Assembly: GCA_030656535.1 (NCBI GenBank)
Contig: JAUSPL010000332.1
Location: 1-6,328 of the forward strand
Source: Gemmobacter sp.
Lineage (GTDB): Bacteria; Pseudomonadota; Alphaproteobacteria; Rhodobacterales; Rhodobacteraceae
Direction: 5' to 3'
Length of the DNA: 6,328 nucleotides
In this document: piece by piece, positions 1 through 5,742 of the stretch
Numbering within the stretch: the stretch's first letter is position 1
Layout of the letters: the number at the start of each line of letters is the position of its first letter
The notes under the pieces: generated by a model
Told to the model about the DNA's origin: nothing
Database searches by the model: none
What the model saw: only the letters and a program-made list of their open reading frames with translations
Position numbers and translations under genes: made by a program

Positions 1-116
1 TTCGAGCCCCCAGACGCGTCCACAACCAAGTTTGCGCCCGATCCGAGCCAGAATCCGCGCGCAGGCCAAAACCGCGCCCGTCGCGCCCCTTGTCACCGAG
101 TTTTCACACAGCCTCC
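1..116. mobile_element. Possible end of an insertion sequence running off the left edge
   Basis: Read on the minus strand, positions 114-99 give GGCTGTGTGAAAACTC. This resembles the terminal inverted repeats that begin many IS elements (IS1182/IS5-like ends), from memory rather than from a search. In that orientation the element would lie from about 116 towards position 1 and beyond. The helicase reading frame stops inside this segment (TGA at 95-93). No transposase can be seen in the 92 bases that remain, and the partner repeat would lie outside the window. It could instead be ordinary downstream DNA with a chance resemblance. Confidence 0.33.
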
Positions 117-3100
117 GCCCACTGCATCGGTCATGCCACAAGCGCGAAGGATTTCTGCGCAAGTGCAGCGAATGACCGGAAGGTCCACAAAGCCGACATA
201 GCGCCTGAGTGCGCCCTTCATCCCAGCTTGCCAATATACCCCTGCACAAACCCCACAATCTCTGCCGCTGGCCTTGCCGACAAGCGTCAATGGCAAGGCC
301 GCTCCTTGGGTCGCGAATACCTGTGACAACTGACCTTCTGTTTCGATCATGTTGCGCAAGCGTTCCAGCTGATCCAGCTTCAGGGGCGCTGTTCCGACAA
401 AGCACTTCCGCACGGCTTTCAGTTTCGGCAGCTGTGCCGACAAGGCGGCGATCATGTCGCGCTGACTGCCCAACGATGCTTTGGCCGTCGGGTGATCCAT
501 CTCTGTCGGCATGCCGGTGAAATGCCCCGCAACGATTTCTGCAACCTGTCCGCTCAGAACGTTGCCGCATAAATCCGGCCAGTCGCGCAGCAGATGCGAG
601 ACCTTTTCAGCAAAGTTGCGGCTGCTGGCCAGATAGGCCGGCTCGGTGTCGATGCCCTGAAAACCAAGGCCAAACCGGGCGGCCATGACGGGGTCGTTCA
701 AGGCATCGCATTCCTGCAGCCAGGCCGCATAGGTGCGCAGCATCCTGACCATCGTGGGTTTGGGAACTTTTGGGTTGCCGCCCAGCTGATCGCTGTAGAA
801 TGTAACCGCATCGCGGAAAGGTCGGCTCAGCACCGCCAGAAAGCCCGCCCCTTCGATCGCGTCGGCAACGGCCAGAACGGCTTCGACCGGGTGGCGCGCA
901 ATACGCGGCAAGGTTGTCTTCAGGTCGTCGCGCTTGCGGTTGAGTGCTTTGATGCGCGCCTCGAATGTTGCGACATCGTGCTGCACCTCTGCAAGGCTGC
1001 CAAGCCGGGCAGATTGCACCAGTCTGGCGGGTGCCGACAGGATGATTGCGCGCAGCTCGCTGATCTTACCGATGGAAAGCGCCGCCTTGTGCCAGCGCGG
1101 GCCAAGCGCGCGAAAGATGTCGAGGCAGCGCGCGGTCTCGTTTGCCTGCGTCTGCAACCGGTCCAGAACCACAGCACAACCGGTGGGATCAATCACATCA
1201 CCATTGGCACGCGCGATCGAGAGTGCGTGGTCAACGGTTGCCCGGGCGTCACCGACATTCACCAGCGATCCGGCAATCTTTTCCTGAGTCTGCAACAGCG
1301 CCGCTGCGGTTTCGGCATAGTCCCTTGCCGCTTTGCGTCCCGCAGGATCCAGCAGAAAAAGCATGGCAGGCAGGCCCAAGGCTCTGACCTGCGCCTCAGC
1401 CGCGTTCAATATGGGCAGCAAGGCCGCAAAGTCCCGCGTTGCCCACCCTGCCCCATCCTGCACGACGAGTCCGGTAGAGCGATACAGATCCCGCACTGCG
1501 GACAAGGCGCGCAACAACTCGTCGGCCAAATCGGCAATGTCTTCGGCGGCCTCGCGCGACGGGACATCGGCCTGCACGTTCATCCATAACGCTGGAACAT
1601 CCCCCGCCGAAGCCAGTGCCTGCGCCAGATCGGCACCATTTGCCACCATCGCTTCCAGTTCGGCCCGGCTTGTCGTGTCGATCCTCGGGATCGCGAACCG
1701 GCGCACATCCCGCGGCAAGGCTTCGCGGATACCGGCACTTCTGACCGCCCGACCAAGGATTTCGTGCACGGTCAGCCCGGACTTGCCAAAGCTGCTGCCC
1801 AGAACATCCAGATACCCCTGAATCTGCCGCTTTTGCGTTTCCAACTGCTCTTTGCGCAGTTCATAGGCCGCGATGTCCTTCCGCTGCGTATCGCCGACCA
1901 GTTGCAGACGGTCGTCGATGCTTGCATAGACCACTTCCGAAGATGACTTGCCCGCCTGCAGCGGCAACACGAACTCGCCCAGGCCCACCGCCTCGATACG
2001 GCTTTTCACCACGTCAAGCGCGGTCAGCTTCTCGGCGACGAACAGCACGCGCTTGCCGGCCGCCAGACAGGCCGCGATGATGTTCACAATAGTCTGCGAC
2101 TTGCCCGAGCCGGGCGGCCCTTCGATGGCGACATTCTGGCCGCGCAACACATCGACTAGCGCACTCCATTGAGAAGCATCGGCGTCGCGCACGACGTAGG
2201 GTGCGATAGCGGCGATGGCCGGAAGGTCAGGCTCGTAGTCCGGGGAATATTCCCCTGGCCCGCCACTGCCCGCCGAGGCCAGAAGCCGCGCGATCAACGG
2301 ATTTGTACCCAGCGGGCGACGAGTGGGGTCCAGGTCGTGATACATCGCCATCCGGCTGGACGGGAAAATGCCGAACACCACCTGGCGGCGAACCCGCCAC
2401 CCCCAGCCCGCCGGGGCCTTGGCGCGGATCAGGTCAAAATAATCCTCGACGCTGCCGCCCTCGTATTGAGGCAAATCAAGCCGGTATTCGGTCAGCAGCT
2501 TTTCGCGCAAGGTCGTGTTGGTGGTCGGGGTGCCCAGACCGGCAATACGGTATTGTTCGCCCTTGGTGTCGGCATGCCGTGAAAAACTCACCTCCATCAG
2601 AAGCAGCGGGCTGAGATACGTGTCCTTTTCTTCCGGGTGTTTCCATTCCAGCAGCCCAAAGACAGCATGCTGCACGTTCACGCCGATTTCGCGCTCGATG
2701 CTCTGGCCACGGGTCAGGATGTTCTTGCCGGACCGGCGCAGGCGGTCGGGTGTCAACAGGGTCTGGATCGTGTCATCCTCGTGCCGGCCATCATCGTTGA
2801 TTTCGGTCGGGTGTGGCAGGTCATAGGCCGGGTTGATCTCGTTTGCCCGCGCGTGATCCACCAGTGACACGGTGTCCTTTCCGACACGCTTCGGCAGCCC
2901 CAGTTGATCGCGCAGGCGGTCTTTCATGTCCCGCTCGATCGCGCGTTCCTTGTCCAGTGCGCGTGGGTCGTTCTGGTCCACCGCCTCCATTGCCGCCAGA
3001 TATTCCGCATCCTCGCGCCGGACCAGAAACAGCGCATCCAGAAAGCGGTCACCTTGTTCGTCGCGCGGGTCATCGTCCAACGGCGGCAGCGCCGCCAGCC

Positions 3101-3326
3101 GCATGTCACCATCCGTCCAGGCCAGCCGCAGCATGTCGGGCAATTCGTCCACTGCGTGGATCAGCGACGACGACGTGGCCCGGAATGTCACATGCACCAG
3201 CGGGTTGCGGCGCGAAAAATCCAGCAACCGCTTGCGCAACTGCTCGATCCGGTCACCGACCAGCCCAACCAGCGCCGGGTCGGCGAACTTGTCCCTTGAC
3301 TGCTTGGGCTGATTGTTCTGAGCCAT
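93..3326 (-). CDS. DUF4011-type superfamily 1 helicase, C-terminally truncated
   Basis: This is the N-terminal part of a large DUF4011/COG1112-type ATP-dependent helicase. Such proteins are often found in prokaryotic defence loci, including the DUF4011-helicase-Vsr (Hhe) type. Residues ~20-340 fit DUF4011, with the early signature LLDFSRRNPL at 34-43. Residue Q386 precedes a perfect Walker A, GPPGSGKSQT, at 403-412, and a motif Ia-like stretch LFVAEKLTALDVVKSR lies at 428-443. From ~455 on comes the long charged, helical insert typical of the family. No DEAx Walker B and no motifs III-VI follow. The frame is 1077 residues, against roughly 1,500-2,000 for relatives that I know. From about residue 1020 (near position 270) the sequence is Cys/Gly-rich and unlike the family, so the end is probably a breakpoint or frameshift read-through. 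The ATG at 3326 is backed by AAGGGG six bases upstream. ATPase and helicase activity are unlikely. Family call is firm, the cellular role is inferred. Confidence 0.9.
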   Translation of the reverse strand: MAQNNQPKQSRDKFADPALVGLVGDRIEQLRKRLLDFSRRNPLVHVTFRATSSSLIHAVDELPDMLRLAWTDGDMRLAALPPLDDDPRDEQGDRFLDALFLVRREDAEYLAAMEAVDQNDPRALDKERAIERDMKDRLRDQLGLPKRVGKDTVSLVDHARANEINPAYDLPHPTEINDDGRHEDDTIQTLLTPDRLRRSGKNILTRGQSIEREIGVNVQHAVFGLLEWKHPEEKDTYLSPLLLMEVSFSRHADTKGEQYRIAGLGTPTTNTTLREKLLTEYRLDLPQYEGGSVEDYFDLIRAKAPAGWGWRVRRQVVFGIFPSSRMAMYHDLDPTRRPLGTNPLIARLLASAGSGGPGEYSPDYEPDLPAIAAIAPYVVRDADASQWSALVDVLRGQNVAIEGPPGSGKSQTIVNIIAACLAAGKRVLFVAEKLTALDVVKSRIEAVGLGEFVLPLQAGKSSSEVVYASIDDRLQLVGDTQRKDIAAYELRKEQLETQKRQIQGYLDVLGSSFGKSGLTVHEILGRAVRSAGIREALPRDVRRFAIPRIDTTSRAELEAMVANGADLAQALASAGDVPALWMNVQADVPSREAAEDIADLADELLRALSAVRDLYRSTGLVVQDGAGWATRDFAALLPILNAAEAQVRALGLPAMLFLLDPAGRKAARDYAETAAALLQTQEKIAGSLVNVGDARATVDHALSIARANGDVIDPTGCAVVLDRLQTQANETARCLDIFRALGPRWHKAALSIGKISELRAIILSAPARLVQSARLGSLAEVQHDVATFEARIKALNRKRDDLKTTLPRIARHPVEAVLAVADAIEGAGFLAVLSRPFRDAVTFYSDQLGGNPKVPKPTMVRMLRTYAAWLQECDALNDPVMAARFGLGFQGIDTEPAYLASSRNFAEKVSHLLRDWPDLCGNVLSGQVAEIVAGHFTGMPTEMDHPTAKASLGSQRDMIAALSAQLPKLKAVRKCFVGTAPLKLDQLERLRNMIETEGQLSQVFATQGAALPLTLVGKASGRDCGVCAGVYWQAGMKGALRRYVGFVDLPVIRCTCAEILRACGMTDAVGGGCVKTR

Positions 3327-3329
3327 CCG

Positions 3330-3395
3330 CTACCCCTTGCCCTTCTTTGCATCCACCGTAACCACGCCGCGCAAACTGCACAAGAATAGCGTCGC
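3330..3395 (-). pseudogene. Possible 3' stub of a gene once upstream of the helicase
   Basis: A minus-strand frame ends SLRGVVTVDAKKGKG and stops at TAG (3332-3330), only three bases before the helicase ATG. Upstream of about 3396 the same frame continues only as the antisense shadow of an istA remnant, so at most some 20 codons of the original gene survive. The tight stop-to-start spacing and the Shine-Dalgarno sequence within its last codons are what an operon partner would give. Its product cannot be identified from so short a tail, and the frame could be accidental. Confidence 0.3.
3333..3338 (-). promoter_or_regulatory. Ribosome binding site of the helicase gene
   Basis: The minus strand reads AAGGGG followed by TAGCGG and then ATG, a six-base spacing. 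This fixes the ATG at 3326 as the start. The TAG inside the spacer is the stop codon of the stub frame upstream, so ribosomes finishing that frame would be placed at the helicase start. Confidence 0.6.
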
Positions 3396-3677
3396 CACTT
3401 TGGCCATCAGGATGTCTGGGTTCGCGGCTATGTCGATCAGGTTGTGATTGGTTGTCGCGGGGAGGTCATCGCCCGACACCCGCGCTGTTACGACCGCGAG
3501 GACATGATCTTCGACCCGGTCCATTATGTTTCGCTGATCGAGCGCAAGATCAATGCGTTGGACCAAGCCGCACCCTTGACGCAAGGAGACCTGCCCGAAG
3601 AGTTGCATACCCTGCGCCGCCTTATGGAGACGCGCATGCTCAAGATGGGGCGCCGCGTGTATGTGCATGGCGGCTGA
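3396..3677 (+). pseudogene. istA: IS21-family transposase IstA, C-terminal fragment
   Basis: IstA is the DDE transposase of IS21-family elements. Reading in the frame of 3396, the segment gives FGHQDVWVRGYVDQVVIGC, then ARHPRCYDREDMIFDPVHY, then a KINALDQAAPL stretch and LHTLRRLMETRMLKMGRRVY. This is the beta-rich C-terminal portion of IstA, where relatives have YGHQ..VRGYVD and later LDQAAPL..WDLP..F.TLRRLMEARM. A TAG lies just upstream in frame (3387-3389), and no start codon belongs to the piece. In relatives, ..REYVQVLRLLE continues for more residues; here the frame ends at HGG and a stop after an apparent small indel near 3664-3668. The catalytic residues would lie upstream and are absent, so the piece is dead. 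Confidence 0.8.
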
Positions 3678-3689
3678 CTCAGAATTAAC

Positions 3690-3867
3690 TGTCGAACTTG
3701 GCCAAAACCTTTGGTACCGAGCGCTTGACTGGCGCGCTCATCGACCGGCTGACGCACCACGTCAACATCCTTGAGATGAATGGCGAGAGCTATCGCCTCG
3801 CAGAAAGTCGCGCCCGCAAGGCGGCCGACATCAACTATTCCAAAACAACCAGTCTTGGCCCTGAGGG
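3690..3867 (+). pseudogene. istB: IS21-family helper ATPase IstB, C-terminal fragment
   Basis: IstB is the AAA+ ATPase that assists IS21 transposition. In the frame of 3698 the sequence reads TFGTERLTGALIDRLTHHVN, then ILEMNGESYRLAESRARKAA. This is the characteristic C-terminus of IstB (relatives: FG..RLT.ALLDRLTHH.HI.E..G.SYRL). The Walker A and B motifs and roughly the first 190 residues are missing. The fragment starts about 12 bases after the istA fragment ends, so an internal deletion removed most of both genes and joined their 3' parts. Apparent reading continues into the neighbouring IS5-like inverted repeat (from 3868), which is not istB sequence. Any start codon in it is accidental. 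Confidence 0.8.
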
Positions 3868-3885
3868 GGCGTTGTTGCGTAACTC
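3868..3885. repeat. Left terminal inverted repeat of the IS5-family remnant
   Basis: The plus strand reads GGCGTTGTTGCGTAACTC. It pairs with 4555-4572, whose reverse complement is GGCGTTGTTGCGGAACTC, a single mismatch at position 13. Confidence 0.85.
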
Positions 3886-3921
3886 ACGCCTGAGGCATGA
3901 TTGCCCCTTTCCCCTTCGGGA

Positions 3922-4506
3922 TCAGGCCACGCGGACGATCTCGGCCGTTCCGAGGGCTGAGAAGCGGTTCATGTGGGCGACGCGTATCTGGATTTCGGCG
4001 GTTTGGCTGTCGGGGTGTCTTGCGGCGATGCGCTCACCGAAGGCTTTGAGGCACCGCATCCGTTGCCCGGCAATGGTTTGCCTGCAAACCATGAGAGGGT
4101 TCGCCTCGATCCGGCTTCGGACGTGGTATCCGGTCCAGCGCTTCCAGAATGCCCTGCCATAGTGCCGGGTGGCACGCAGGGTTTTGTTTCTGGCGATTGC
4201 AGCCGGGCAGTCCTCCTTCCAAGGCCGCCCGTTCTTGCGGATCGGGATGATCGCAGTGGCCTGCCGGTCGATGGCCACCATCCCCGCCGTTTGCCGGAGC
4301 GGCAGCTTGAAAAGGACCTTGATGGTCAGACAGAACTGAACCGCTGCGTCGGAAAACACCGCAGGCCGACCGGGGCTGCCGTCATGCGGCGCGAGCCAGG
4401 TTATCTCCCTGTCCAGCCAGATCAGCAGCGAACCGCGCTTGCGCAGGGAAGCCGTGTAACTGGACCAGTTCGTGGTGCGGTAGCGAGTGGGTGATGGCTT
4501 GCTCAT
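3922..4506 (-). pseudogene. IS5-family transposase with in-frame deletion and insertion
   Basis: The N-terminus, MSKPSPTRYRTTNWSSY..., and the stretch FSDAAVQFCLTIKVLFKLPL match a common alphaproteobacterial IS5-family transposase. The C-terminus (NGRPWKEDCPAA, HYGRAFWKRWTGYH, NRFSALGTAEIVRVA) also matches. Between GMVA and IDRQATAIIPIRKN (junction near 4270-4275) some 120-130 residues of the usual protein are missing, including the segment with the first two catalytic aspartates. Within the Y-(2)-R-(3)-E-(6)-K signature the E is followed by 14 extra or replaced residues (NPLMVCRQTIAGQR, 4101-4060) where relatives have a single Lys, so the E-K spacing is lost. I prefer the ATG at 4506, which gives MSKPSP as in relatives, over the TTG at 4518. 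The product is 194 residues and cannot be an active transposase. Confidence 0.85.
4073..4092. repeat. Perfect 8-bp hairpin inside the transposase insertion
   Basis: ATGGTTTG and CAAACCAT flank a CCTG loop, forming a perfect inverted repeat. It sits in the middle of the 42-bp stretch (4060-4101) that has no counterpart in the usual transposase, so it seems to belong to the inserted DNA and not to the element itself. Confidence 0.75.
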
Positions 4507-4554
4507 ACAGAGCGTCAAACCGCATGGATTCGCGATGTGAATCCTCGACCGTCA

Positions 4555-4572
4555 GAGTTCCGCAACAACGCC
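4555..4572. repeat. Right terminal inverted repeat of the IS5-family remnant
   Basis: The plus strand reads GAGTTCCGCAACAACGCC, the inverted partner of 3868-3885. It lies about 50 bases upstream of the transposase start, the expected place for the end of such an element. Confidence 0.85.
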
Positions 4573-4645
4573 ATCCAGATGCGAAAAGTAGACATGTGGT
4601 AGCCCTTGGCCCAGGCCATGAGCCATATCAGCCTTGACATCGCGG

Positions 4646-4672
4646 CCTGATCAGGAAAAGGACTTTAAGTCC
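4646..4672. repeat. Two adjacent palindromes
   Basis: CCTGATCAGG (4646-4655) is a perfect 10-base palindrome. Four bases later GGACTTTAAGTCC (4660-4672) is a 13-base palindrome around a central T. They could be protein-binding sites or debris from a mobile element end; nothing else in the sequence decides this. Confidence 0.5.
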
Positions 4673-4688
4673 AAAGTGTGTCGCCAGC

Positions 4689-4712
4689 GCGTCTCCACCA
4701 GATTTGAGACGC
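4689..4712. repeat. 7-bp stem with 10-base loop
   Basis: GCGTCTC and GAGACGC pair across the loop CACCAGATTT. No T-run follows on either strand in the right direction, so it does not read as an intrinsic terminator. Confidence 0.45.
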
Positions 4713-4902
4713 AAAAACGTTGACAGTAGAGCGCAGTTACGTCAGCATCCGGATTTCTGAGGGCAACTATGGACATTTAACTCTGCATCAAGAAATTGGG
4801 TCCTGCATTATTCTGTTGTTTCAGCAAATGAGCCCGAAAGAGAAACTGCATGGATCAATTCAACAAAAAAACTCCTGTCAAGATCTTGGACGGAAATGTC
4901 GA

Positions 4903-4930
4903 TTGAACTAATTGTATTGTTGCCTTTAAC
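4903..4930 (+). promoter_or_regulatory. Weak promoter-like pair before the pyruvyltransferase gene
   Basis: TTGAAC (4903-4908) and TTTAAC (4925-4930) are separated by 16 bases, each matching four or five positions of the sigma-70 consensus. Transcription would begin near 4937, leaving a short leader before the GTG at 4954. The surroundings are AT-rich, so such matches are expected by chance. Confidence 0.22.
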
Positions 4931-4941
4931 GCGGCGTTGCA

Positions 4942-4948
4942 AAGGGGA
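4942..4948 (+). promoter_or_regulatory. Ribosome binding site deciding a GTG start
   Basis: AAGGGGA lies five bases before the GTG at 4954. An in-frame TAA at 4927-4929 excludes any start further upstream, and the next in-frame ATG would remove the N-terminal NIGD motif, so GTG is the start. Confidence 0.6.
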
Positions 4949-4953
4949 AAGCA

Positions 4954-5742
4954 GTGGTCGGTACGATAAATGGTCGCAATCATGCTAGGCCCATCTACAA
5001 CTTCTTTCATAGTACGGCAGACAATATCGGCGATCGAATGTGTGGCCCTGCACAGTATTTTTGGCCAAACATTTGCAAGAACTTGCCCATAGGGTCAAAC
5101 TTAGGTGACCCAATTGAGGCAGCAATTATTGGCGGCGGGCAAATTTTCTCTCAAATACCCGAAGTTATTGCGAAGGTTTTGATGGGAAATCCTTCAGCAA
5201 AAATTTTAGCTTGGGGGATTGGCTTGCCTCCGAGAGGGAAACGTGACCGTCTCGTCGAACAGATGTCCGAGAGTCTTGTTGCCTTAGGAACTCGAAATTT
5301 TGATTGGAAAGATCGATTTCCGTTTGTGCCCTGCGCTAGCTGTATGTCTCCAATATTCGACCAAGCAGGACCGCCAGAGCATGAGGTTGTAGTTTATTTA
5401 CATCGCAAGAAACCTGGACCGCTCGATATTCCATCAGGAATTCCGACCATGACAAATTCGATGCGGCCATCTGAATATGCTATCAACTTTATCGCCTCAG
5501 GCAAAACGGTAGTGACGAGTTCTTACCACGGTGTTTATTGGGCCCAGTTACTCGGACGGCGGGTGGTATGCATTCCCTTTAACAACAAGTTTGAGACTTT
5601 TCAGTTTTCACCCAAAATGGCTGATCCCAAAGGTTGGCTGCATGCTATCCCAGATGCCAAATGCACCGAGCCTCTACTCGAGGAATACAGAGCTTTGAAC
5701 ACCGCATTTGCCCAACATGCCATGGAAGTCTTGAATGTCTAG
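4954..5742 (+). CDS. Polysaccharide pyruvyltransferase family protein
   Basis: This protein belongs to the family of CsaB/WcaK-type enzymes, which transfer a pyruvate ketal from phosphoenolpyruvate to sugars of exo-, capsular or cell-wall polysaccharides in the cytoplasm. Family marks are N24-IGD27 near the N-terminus, the glycine cluster IIGGGQIFS at 58-66, WGIGLP at 88-93, and the C-terminal nucleotide/PEP-site-like TSSYHGVYWAQLLGRRVVCI at 188-207, where His192 is the conserved histidine of the SxxHG motif. At 262 residues it is on the short side (many members exceed 300), but all the main motifs are there. There is no signal peptide or membrane segment. It starts with GTG behind a good AAGGGGA. 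Its end overlaps the next gene by eight bases, so the two are probably translated together. Base use is much more AT-rich than in the helicase. The sugar acceptor cannot be told from the sequence. Confidence 0.85.
   Translation: MVGTINGRNHARPIYNFFHSTADNIGDRMCGPAQYFWPNICKNLPIGSNLGDPIEAAIIGGGQIFSQIPEVIAKVLMGNPSAKILAWGIGLPPRGKRDRLVEQMSESLVALGTRNFDWKDRFPFVPCASCMSPIFDQAGPPEHEVVVYLHRKKPGPLDIPSGIPTMTNSMRPSEYAINFIASGKTVVTSSYHGVYWAQLLGRRVVCIPFNNKFETFQFSPKMADPKGWLHAIPDAKCTEPLLEEYRALNTAFAQHAMEVLNV
5724..5728 (+). promoter_or_regulatory. Ribosome binding site of the sulfotransferase gene, inside the upstream gene
   Basis: GGAAG lies six bases before the ATG at 5735, within the last codons of the pyruvyltransferase gene. 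It supports this ATG as the start and translational coupling of the two genes. Confidence 0.5.

Larger units (their letters stand above)
3396..3867 (+). mobile_element. Remnant of an IS21-family element (istA and istB 3' parts)
   Basis: Two plus-strand fragments in the order istA then istB mark a decayed IS21-family element. The transposase N-terminus with its helix-turn-helix and DDE core, the last part of istA, and about three quarters of istB are missing. Neither terminal repeat of the element is recognisable. The left boundary falls where the istA-like sequence begins (about 3396), next to the helicase operon. The right side is cut at 3868 by the inverted repeat of an IS5-family remnant. 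Confidence 0.75.
3868..4572 (-). mobile_element. IS5-family remnant, internally deleted, with both inverted repeats
   Basis: The 705-bp unit is delimited by inverted repeats at 3868-3885 and 4555-4572 that match at 17 of 18 positions, and similarity stops exactly at both outer edges. It encloses one minus-strand transposase frame that has lost its middle. Intact relatives are about 1.1 kb by my recollection. No target-site duplication is visible: the four outer bases are AGGG on the left and ATCC on the right. One flank may therefore have been rearranged after insertion. It abuts the istB fragment, so it probably inserted into or next to the IS21 remnant. Confidence 0.8.
4573..4953. other. 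Gene-poor stretch between the IS remnant and the polysaccharide genes
   Basis: I see no convincing gene here. The first ~130 bases are GC-rich like the left part of the window. From about 4720 on the sequence becomes visibly AT-rich, matching the genes to the right, so the compositional boundary falls in this stretch. It contains two close palindromes (4646-4655 and 4660-4672) and a 7-bp stem (4689-4712). A 63-codon plus-strand frame starting with TTG at 4720 has no usable ribosome site and no recognisable features. A weak promoter-like pair precedes the next gene. Confidence 0.6.

Noticed and set aside
594..1589. Long plus-strand open frame (331 codons) opposite the helicase gene
   Set aside because: It lies wholly antisense to a clearly conserved coding sequence in GC-rich DNA, shows no family resemblance and is rich in the Arg/Gln/Gly pattern of shadow frames.
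3396..3668. Minus-strand open frame of 112 codons spanning the istA remnant
   Set aside because: Most of it is antisense to recognisable IstA sequence. Only its last ~20 codons, beyond the IS fragment, were kept as a possible gene stub.
3973..4494. Plus-strand open frame of 173 codons
   Set aside because: It is the antisense shadow of the IS5-family transposase, whose minus-strand residues match a known family.
4573..4659. Short minus-strand open stretch reading MSRLIWLMAWAKGYHMSTFR
   Set aside because: It looks protein-like but spans fewer than 40 codons between a stop and the IS5 inverted repeat, and I cannot tie it to a family; it may be a scrap of a gene broken by the insertion.
4689..4712. 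Stem-loop as an intrinsic terminator
   Set aside because: The 7-bp stem is not followed by a T-run on either strand in the direction needed.
4720..4748. TTGACA at 4720-4725 as a -35 box
   Set aside because: At 17 bases spacing the downstream hexamer is CAGCAT, a poor -10, and the next gene starts more than 200 bases away.
4720..4911. Small plus-strand frame of 63 codons in the gene-poor stretch
   Set aside because: It begins at a TTG with no Shine-Dalgarno sequence, has mixed composition and no motif, and is well within chance for AT-rich DNA.
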